Shown: positions 57,401 to 64,000 of the stretch, piece after piece
How positions within the stretch are numbered: the stretch's first letter is position 1
Layout of the letters: the number at the start of each line of letters is the position of its first letter
From: Akebia trifoliata
Taxonomy: Eukaryota; Streptophyta; Magnoliopsida; Ranunculales; Lardizabalaceae
DNA: 64,000 nucleotides
NCBI GenBank assembly: GCA_017979445.1
Contig: CM030714.1
Coordinates: 6,138,001-6,202,000, forward strand
Reading direction: 5' to 3'
Position numbers and translations under genes: made by a program
The notes under the pieces: generated by a model
Seen by the model: only the letters and a program-made list of their open reading frames with translations
Told to the model about the DNA's origin: nothing
Databases searched by the model: none

Positions 57401-58994
57401 GGAGAATCTACAATGTATTAATTGAGTACGAGAAAAGGGTATAATTTTGGGAGGGGGAATTAATGCAGGGTATGCAAACCAAGCCAACAGTCATGGGTTC
57501 TAATGGCAATTTGTAACTGTTTGGGTTTTCACTTGTTAGGGTTCAAATTTAATTTTATCACCTAGTTCTGCCTCAGGAATATATGTAGTGTTGTTCCTGT
57601 AAGGACATTTGGTGAGGGGAGGAGACTTTGATCATTTCATTTCTTGCATTATTCCCCATATTAGATTCAAAGGAATTGAGTGTGCAAGATTCTCATTAAG
57701 ATTGAAAGAGATTGACATGCTTGGAATCTGGCATTTTGAAGAAATATCAATGTATGGGAGCCAGAAAAACTATGGAACTTGTTGGGTTTCTCCAATACAG
57801 GAGGGTTACCAATAACAATGAGTATAAAATGGAACGGAAATGGAGCACAGTTGGTCTCATTCTTTACATAGAAACGGCTGTATAGAAGAAGCAACTACTA
57901 CCTTCTTTCTCACTTTCAATAGGATTCTCTGTAGTTGTACCATCTTCCATCCCCAACCTAACTAAGACACACACATGTATATATGGATATTCTAGTAGTT
58001 GAATGATATAACTGAAAACCCATTGTATGGTTCCTTACTTTGACTGTGATATACAATGCTGGGGATATTGTGATGAATGAAAAAAAAAAATTGATAACTT
58101 CTTGCTTTCTATATTTATGGGAGCCAAGTTGGTGAAGGTTTGAGAAGAGTTGATCCCCCGACCTAGGTTCAAATCCCGTTGAACCCTCTTTCACCTCCAT
58201 TAACCTCTAACCCCCTGCTTGCCTATCAAAGAAAATAAAAATAAAAATTTCTTGGCTGCTTTACAAGCGCAATGCTTTAATATTCCAGCTCTGCCCAAAG
58301 GCCCAAACTTGTAATCTATGATTCCTATATAATTTATGGGGAAAACTCGTACTTTGTGGCTACAGTTTTATTTTCATTCCCCTGGACTCCCTTAATTTTT
58401 ATTTGAACCTTGGCACTTTCCAATTTCTCATTTTTGCCATGCCATTGTTCTGACAGGACACTTCATAGGGCAGTAGTATAACATTTCTAGGCTCTTAGAA
58501 CTAGTTATCCCAAAATGAATTAACATTAAGAGAGTAACTCATGTACTCTAGCAACTTGGGTAGCCATCCAATTCAAATTTTCTTCATGTATAAAATAAAA
58601 TAAAAAACTAGATTACCACCTAGGAGATCTGTATACCAAAAGTTAATATTTGTATAGCCATGCCGGACACCTACACACTTCGCACCCATGCATCATGTCA
58701 AGGTAACTCTATTTATTTATTTTTCCTTTGATTTATATGCTTATATTTTTGTCTCAGGGTTATTTTTAAGTTTTGTGGAATTTTTTGGGTTTCATATCCC
58801 TGAATAAAATTGTGATATTTTTCTTTTGTTCTTTTTATACTTGTAGCAAATCTGAATATGTCATATACAAGCTGAAGGAGATGGGGAAGATATCCGAGAA
58901 AGACATCCTCCAGATTTGCCATCAGTTTGAAAGGCTAGACGCGGGCAATTGTGGAAAGATAACTCTTGCTGATCTCATGGAAAATCATCACTGA
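54488..58994 (+). CDS. tandem-pore K+ channel, TPK3/TPK5 type
   Basis: Two exons, 54488-55644 and 58847-58994, join in phase to 434 aa. The N-terminus (1-150) is Pro/Ser/Thr-rich with a nine-Thr run at 91-99 and a 14-3-3-type site RSRTAP at 120-125. Then come TM1 (about 152-170), pore 1 with GYGD at 198-201, TM2 (210-236), TM3 (272-292), pore 2 with GYGD at 315-318 and TM4 (328-348). Two EF hands follow: loop 378-389 is canonical (D378, D380, N382, G383, E389), while loop 417-428 is weak (G and C at two ligand positions). The family forms K+-selective, Ca2+- and 14-3-3-regulated channels of the vacuole or other inner membranes. Length and N-terminus fit the TPK3/TPK5 branch more than TPK1 (about 363 aa). 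The intron splits the first EF hand and holds a LINE remnant. Confidence 0.93.
56300..57480 (+). mobile_element. decayed LINE reverse-transcriptase remnant in TPK intron
   Basis: Broken plus-strand frames around 57200-57300 read SKGGLGLRHFKNVNLSLL and KWLWCS, the conserved late RT motif of plant LINEs. Upstream text near 56880-57000 also looks LINE-like. Many stops and shifts, so old. Ends are not determined. Confidence 0.55.
58110..58215 (+). repeat. tRNA-like SINE fragment
   Basis: Phrase with gccaagttggtgaagg (A-box-like) and ggttcaaatcccg (B-box-like) in the TPK intron, followed by A/T-rich sequence. It does not fold into a full tRNA by eye. Confidence 0.4.
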
Positions 58995-60290
58995 TTTATC
59001 TAATGGTAGGGTTCCTCCAAATGAAAAAGAGGTGACACCATCAGATCCCCCTTGGGAGGAGGTATAAGACGCAATTTGGAAAGTGTAGCAGAAAAGCTAG
59101 GGTAGACCCTAGTCATAATTAAGCAATACATGGCTCCAAGAAGGAACCAATACTGTTCTGTTCTAGCTACGAACGAGCAGTGTCGATATGATGGCTGGTA
59201 ACATGCCTTTGGATCCAGACCATGAAACTAGTATCGTCTCGTGGAGATACATTTCTAAATATACGGATTGTCCAGATACGATCATTCCTGATGTTGGCCA
59301 CTGTTGATCTACAAGTTGCGCCATGGATTTGGATGGTCACGATCGACGGACATAATGCTGTTAATGTGGATAGAGATGGATTATAAAGATATATTGTTAA
59401 TATAAGTTGCATGTTGGAGTTATTTCTTTGGCAAATATATATACCTGTGAGAGATAAAAGGGTATAAGCTTCAATAATTTTGTCTTTCTGTTATTATCCC
59501 CATCTTGCTTGTTCAGTGAGCTGGTTGTTTCTTACAACCACTGCATGTCGGATGTAAATGTATAAATGAATGTAATTTTGAGTCATCTTTGTCGAATTCG
59601 TTTGTGTTGATGATTGTAGATAAAAACAGTTTTTCTCTAAGCAGATGATGTTTCTTCTTCTATTTATTTATTGGATTGAATTGGGTTAGTGGTATGTCAA
59701 TGAACATGGGTTTTGATCGTAGTTGTGTGGTATCCGTACCATTTTATTTCTATTCAAAAGAAATGGTTTATGCTTGTTTTTCTTTATTTGGTCTAGTAGG
59801 ACCATGTGTAGGTTAAGTCGGCCTCCCTCTTGCCATGATTCAAAGTTTCGTTCCGTTCCAGAATGTTTTGCTTGAACATTCCTATTTTTACACTAACGTA
59901 AAATTTGGATTTGGGTCGGTATGATTGGGGGCGTATGAATGCCATGAGAAAATGAAAATCTCTGAAACTTAGGAAAATATCAAAAATGAGAGGTTGAGCT
60001 TAGCTTAAAACTTGTTGATTTGATCTCAGTGACCTGGTCCAAAGCTAGATGAACTAACTTCGCAAATCAAAGTCATTGAGTCAACTTTTCAATTTAGTTG
60101 AATCATGGAAAATGCATTTAGTGAGGTTGGGAATCTCGGTCAAGTTATTTGACTATATATTATACTTTTGTTAAAGAAAATAAAAAAAACTTTATGTTAA
60201 TATACTTGACTAGGTCAACATCTGTGTTTTGGATTTTCAAACTATGGTTCTTTTTAGTCTAGGAGGTGGGAGAAAAAGGGAAGCGTGCAG
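58995..60290. other. 3' flank of TPK gene, intergenic
   Basis: Likely 3' UTR to about 59600, then AT-rich sequence. No protein frame or repeat recognised. Confidence 0.4.
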
Positions 60291-60299
60291 AGGCCTTAA

Positions 60300-60545
60300 A
60301 GAGAGCCAAACATTTTTCAAAATATGAGCTTTTCACGTCTTCTAACCCCCATCAAAAGTGATTTACAAATAATTAAACGGTCCACGATTTTTCAAGTTGT
60401 AAACTAGGGTTGGAAGTTTCATAATAGGTTAATTTTTTGTGAGGATGATCTCCTCACCATATAGTGGATACTCACAAAAATCAGCCCATTTTGAAATTTC
60501 TAACCCATATTTTGACCTGTTTGGCTCTTTAGGGCTTCTGAATGC
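60300..60545. mobile_element. partial double-hairpin element
   Basis: Left arm ends taaagagagccaaacatttt; the right end, reversed, gives ctaaagagccaaacagg. The spacer is ggtccacgatttttcaa, with one hairpin (gaggatgatctcctcaccat). The first hairpin is deleted. Same family as 3152-5821, with the terminal module also seen at 4920-5047. Confidence 0.6.
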
Positions 60546-62906
60546 CCCTAAAGAGATAATCATGACAGAATAACTTTTGGAGAAGGGAAATCATTTTCAG
60601 CGTGGTATGGGAAAATATTTTCCATCACAGTGTATAAAATTGCCTTGGGCAGGAAATTGAAAAATCTGTAATCACATATCTAAAAAATTAGCATTTCCCC
60701 AACAACAATCATTTTCCCATTCATTTCAATTCACAATTATAGACCTTGAATGTTCAGAAAAGTTTCAACGATTTTTCTCATGATCAAAATATTACATCAA
60801 AACAAGATTTTAAACCTTGTTCTTAGGCGCTCTCTATCAAATGTGCTTTGCTTCCTTCTTGAGTAAGTTAAAACTACAATTCATGTTCCTGTGAGCTCCG
60901 AAGGAAAATTCTTGCATCGGCGAGAATTTCTAGGTAAGCAGTTGTATTGAAATATTGTAGGCAAAACCCAGATCAAGCATTTCTGTACCTCTAAAGAAAA
61001 TGATTGCAGTTTCAATTCCAAGAATAAGTGTAACCCAAAGAAGATAATTTCAAAGGTTAGCGAACGAATTTTGATAATTTTTGAATATGCATGGTGGTTC
61101 ATACAATTCAAATTCAGGGTTGACATCCCTGGTTTTGTGTCGTCGCTCAATTGAAGGATTGGACTAATATTTTGATCGTAGCTTTTACGAGCTTTCTTTT
61201 ATAGAGGATTTGCACTAAGGATAATAATCTTGAATTTTGTATCTTTAGACACTAGTCATGAATAAAATTAATTGTTAGTATTCAAATGGAAACACATTGC
61301 AATCAGCAGACCCCAAATTTCTAGAATAAGGCTTTGATGATGATAATGATGACGATGACGATGACATGGAGCCAACACTTATTTTTTGGGGCATTCCCAA
61401 CTTTGTGTAATATAAGAATAATAAATCATGTCATAGTCCTACATCATGGATGCTATATGAACATAAGCTAGGTGCCAATTTTTCCGTTTATTGGAAACTA
61501 TGACCACTAAAAAAAACAAATAATAAAGTTGCAGATGTTGGATATACATACAGCACCCAATTTTCTGATTTTGGCATATGAAGGACATGAGAGTATAGTT
61601 CCAGCTTAGTGTTGGATTCTGGAATAATTTTATGTACCATCAAGATTGTGCTTAACTGGGAAAATTGCCCCTAATGACAGCTTGCACAGGTGGCTTCTAA
61701 CTGTTCTTGCCTTGAAATCTTGAAGAGAGCTGCACAAGAAAGCAATGAAACTCGTTAAGGCAGAAGGGTAAGGACAATATGATGAAAAACCAAATTATGG
61801 ATACAACTATTTACAATCACACAGTTTTATTTTTTATTTTTTAATTCGGAAACATGATATAGCTATTGAAAGCAGGCCCAGTTGTCTGCTTTGTTAGTTA
61901 GTAGAAGGAATCTTCTATACCCAACATGCTGCTCCTGCTCCGGAAATCCGCACCTACTCCCGCTTCTGATAATAAAAATAATTAGTTTCTAGTTTTCGAT
62001 GACACTCCCAATCCTACATGCTTCCAGTAACTAAAATTTGTTATTTGAGCTTTTATATTGGTGTTATATAGTGGGACCCACTGTTCATGCAAGTAGCATG
62101 AAAGCATTTTGAAAAAAAAATGATAATGAAAAATTGGAATGAGATGACATGCAAATTTAAAATTTAATTTGTTATAATGTTGTTATATTATAACAAATTA
62201 AATTTTAATTAGAGGATAAAAAACACCTTTTTGAAGTAGGTTCCCCTTGGTACTTCTAGGTGGATCTCAAAATATCCCTTCTGCAAATGTAAAGGGAGGA
62301 CTACAGTAAGTTCGAAGGCGAAAAATTGCAGCAACGCAGCGACATAGACTGCAGTTAGACATGTAATGGTAATAGACCATCGAGGGAAAAAAAATCCCTA
62401 GTCTACTTTGGCATCCGTAATTTAGAATGGGCTTAGTTGTTGCTCAATATAGAGTTGAATGGAAAAATAGGAGTCATGTTGACAACCGTAATATCTGAAA
62501 TAAGGCGTATATGATGACAACGACATCCACGATGGATTCAGTGGGCTTAAGATAAAACTCCAATTTAAAAAAGGTGAAAAGGAAAACTGAATGGTGTTCA
62601 TGAGCACAAAGTTATAAGTTATAACCAATAATCCATAAGACTTCGGTCTCTCTCACCTGCCTGTGATAACAGATACAATGGAATGAAGCTTTATTTTATC
62701 CCTGCTTTCATCTCTATGATGCTCGCAATCCTGTGAAATATAAATCTCAGAATAAGACTCACAGAGATATTTCAATGAAAACTTTTCAATAATTAGTAAA
62801 TAGTTAAATTTTTAAGGAAATCACCGTAAATGTTTTACGTCATTGATAGTGAAAAAAGATAAAAGCAAAGAAGCCTAATATTCACCTATTAAGTTCACTT
62901 GTACAA
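60546..62906. other. intergenic with a short perfect palindrome
   Basis: Contains a gat-rich stretch (61336-61365). It also has a perfect inverted repeat of 22-bp arms at 62157-62178 and 62187-62208. A possible further exon of the gene at 62907 may lie at about 62628-62670. Otherwise no gene seen. Confidence 0.45.
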
Positions 62907-63653
62907 TTACCTCCCTCTAATTCCACGCACATTCTCAAGAATTTCCAGTGTTTGCTGCACCTTTGGGTTTTTCGGCTTCTCTTCACTTTCCAGTACCAGC
63001 GTTGAGAGCCTTAAAACTGTGACAAGTTCTACTTCAATTTTGTTGAGTTGTTGATCCACGTGTTCAAGGAAATGCTCATATGAGTATATTCCCTTCAGGC
63101 TACTTATCAAGTCATTTTCATTCCAAATGTCCATGCTCACAGTCTCATCTTCAATATCCTCTTGATGACAATTGACGGGTAGGTTTGCTTTACTCTCTTC
63201 TAGAGACTGCAGCTCTTGATCCTCAGCACGTTTCACGGAAACTGGGTCAAAGTCTTCGTTTTCGTCCAAATCATCTGAAGGGTTTTCCTTCGGGGAGATA
63301 ATCCGAACAGTACCAGAAGCATCTTCTTTGCCAACTTCAAGACTCAAAGCAACATTTCCGACTAGCTGTGTTTCCTTTACAGAAATTGCCTGAAACCACA
63401 TAAGGCTTCCAATCGTATAATTTGCTTTAAGTTTCAACTCTTGAATTCCAACACAAACTAGAAAAATAAGCATTTTCCATGACAATTACATTTACGAGGA
63501 AGAAAACTCAAGTAGGTACATTGAAGAAGAATGAGGACATACTGTAGACTGAAGTATGATCCTAGTGCTTCCCCAATTAAATATTTTATTATGAGGGTTG
63601 GCAACGATTCCACATGGGATTTTGGGTTCAGGATGAATCTCAATGATAGGGAA
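62907..63653 (-). CDS. unidentified plant protein, 3' part
   Basis: Two minus-strand exons are supported: 63653-63543 (37 codons, in phase) and 63389-62907, separated by a 153-bp GT-AG intron. The joined product reads FPIIEIHPEPKIPCG ... GSTRIILQST, then AISVKETQLVG. An acidic middle follows (ENPSDDLDENEDFD), then a helical C-terminus (YSYEHFLEHVDQQLNKIEVE, KNPKVQQTLEILENVRGIRG). The last part looks like a coiled-coil or helical-bundle segment. I do not recognise the family. The stop at 62907 overlaps a possible splice donor (GAG then gtaatt), and an in-phase downstream exon reading RQVRETEVLW at about 62670 is possible, so the true C-terminus is uncertain. Upstream exons lie beyond 63653, probably off the window. 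Confidence 0.65.
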
Positions 63654-64000
63654 CTGCATTGAAGAGCATTCCATTAGTTGAAAAAATGAGGATGAATTAG
63701 GTCTGAGAAAGGGATGGATGCCTCTTGGTTAGAACTTTCTACAAGGCACTAATCCAATCTCGGTCACACTTTCCAACCTCATTTGTGTGAGGTTCCAACA
63801 TTCTGTCCAAAATCACCCTTTTTTGTGTGTACTGCCTCTAAATAAAATCCTAACCACTGATTATATAACAATCCGTAAGTGGATTATTACAGACGTCTGT
63901 TCTATGTGCATATTTAGTGGGGAAACAATGACAACAGGTCCTTTCTTTCCTTCGAATTATTATTTTTAACTCAATGTTTTGTCACCATATCAGTGACACC
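63654..64000. other. probable intron of the right-edge gene
   Basis: No coding exon could be placed here with confidence. On the minus strand the segment ends in an acceptor-like tcaatgcag at 63654 and may be intronic. Confidence 0.35.

Noticed and set aside
57609..57894. Short frames in the TPK intron
   Set aside because: No recognisable protein; next to a decayed LINE and inside an intron.
59167..59412. 81-residue minus-strand frame after TPK
   Set aside because: Lies in the probable 3' UTR of TPK; no family seen.
1..64000. CRISPR array, bacterial operon, organelle insert or viral sequence
   Set aside because: Direct repeats seen are transposon or microsatellite types, genes have spliceosomal introns, and no plastid, mitochondrial or viral genes were recognised.

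Overview
The window is nuclear DNA of a flowering plant, most likely a eudicot. It is AT-rich, its genes have many GT-AG introns (some over 3 kb), every recognisable protein belongs to a standard plant family, and the space between genes is full of small inverted-repeat transposons, LINE 3' ends, SINE-like pieces and simple repeats. I cannot name the species. Nothing bacterial, viral, plastid or CRISPR-like was seen.

Five protein-coding loci can be supported, plus one pseudogene. From left to right: a broken F-box/DUF295 gene (2078-3088, minus); an X8-domain, GPI-anchored callose-binding-type protein (17209-20191, plus, 4 exons, 250 aa); a pterin-4a-carbinolamine dehydratase with an organelle transit peptide (21430-27210, plus, 7 exons, 184 aa); PDCD5/TFAR19 (30783-39358, plus, 7 coding exons, the first being only the ATG, 128 aa); a tandem-pore K+ channel of the TPK3/TPK5 type (54488-58994, plus, 2 exons, 434 aa); and the 3' part of an unidentified gene running off the right edge (62907-63653, minus). 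I rebuilt the exon chains by hand. In the four complete genes all splice phases agree and the summed coding length is a multiple of three.

The rest is repeat-derived. At 3131-5836 there are four palindromic elements, each between (TA)n tracts and each with two hairpins made from the same core sequence but with different end modules; this is the most unusual structure in the window. At 11895-12925 there is a foldback element of about 1 kb. A dispersed repeat of about 1 kb occurs at 6540-7860 and 27925-28945; the first copy holds a SINE that the second lacks. Truncated LINEs lie in introns of the dehydratase, PDCD5 and TPK genes; the one at 32053 has a clear 15-bp target duplication. Several small MITE families (hAT-like with 8-bp duplications, Mutator-like with 9-bp duplications) are scattered through introns and intergenic DNA. 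The 15 kb from 39.4 to 54.4 kb has no supportable gene.

The genes do not form a pathway. The adjacency of dehydratase and PDCD5 on the same strand resembles the Arabidopsis chromosome 1 arrangement as I remember it, which suggests old conserved gene order.
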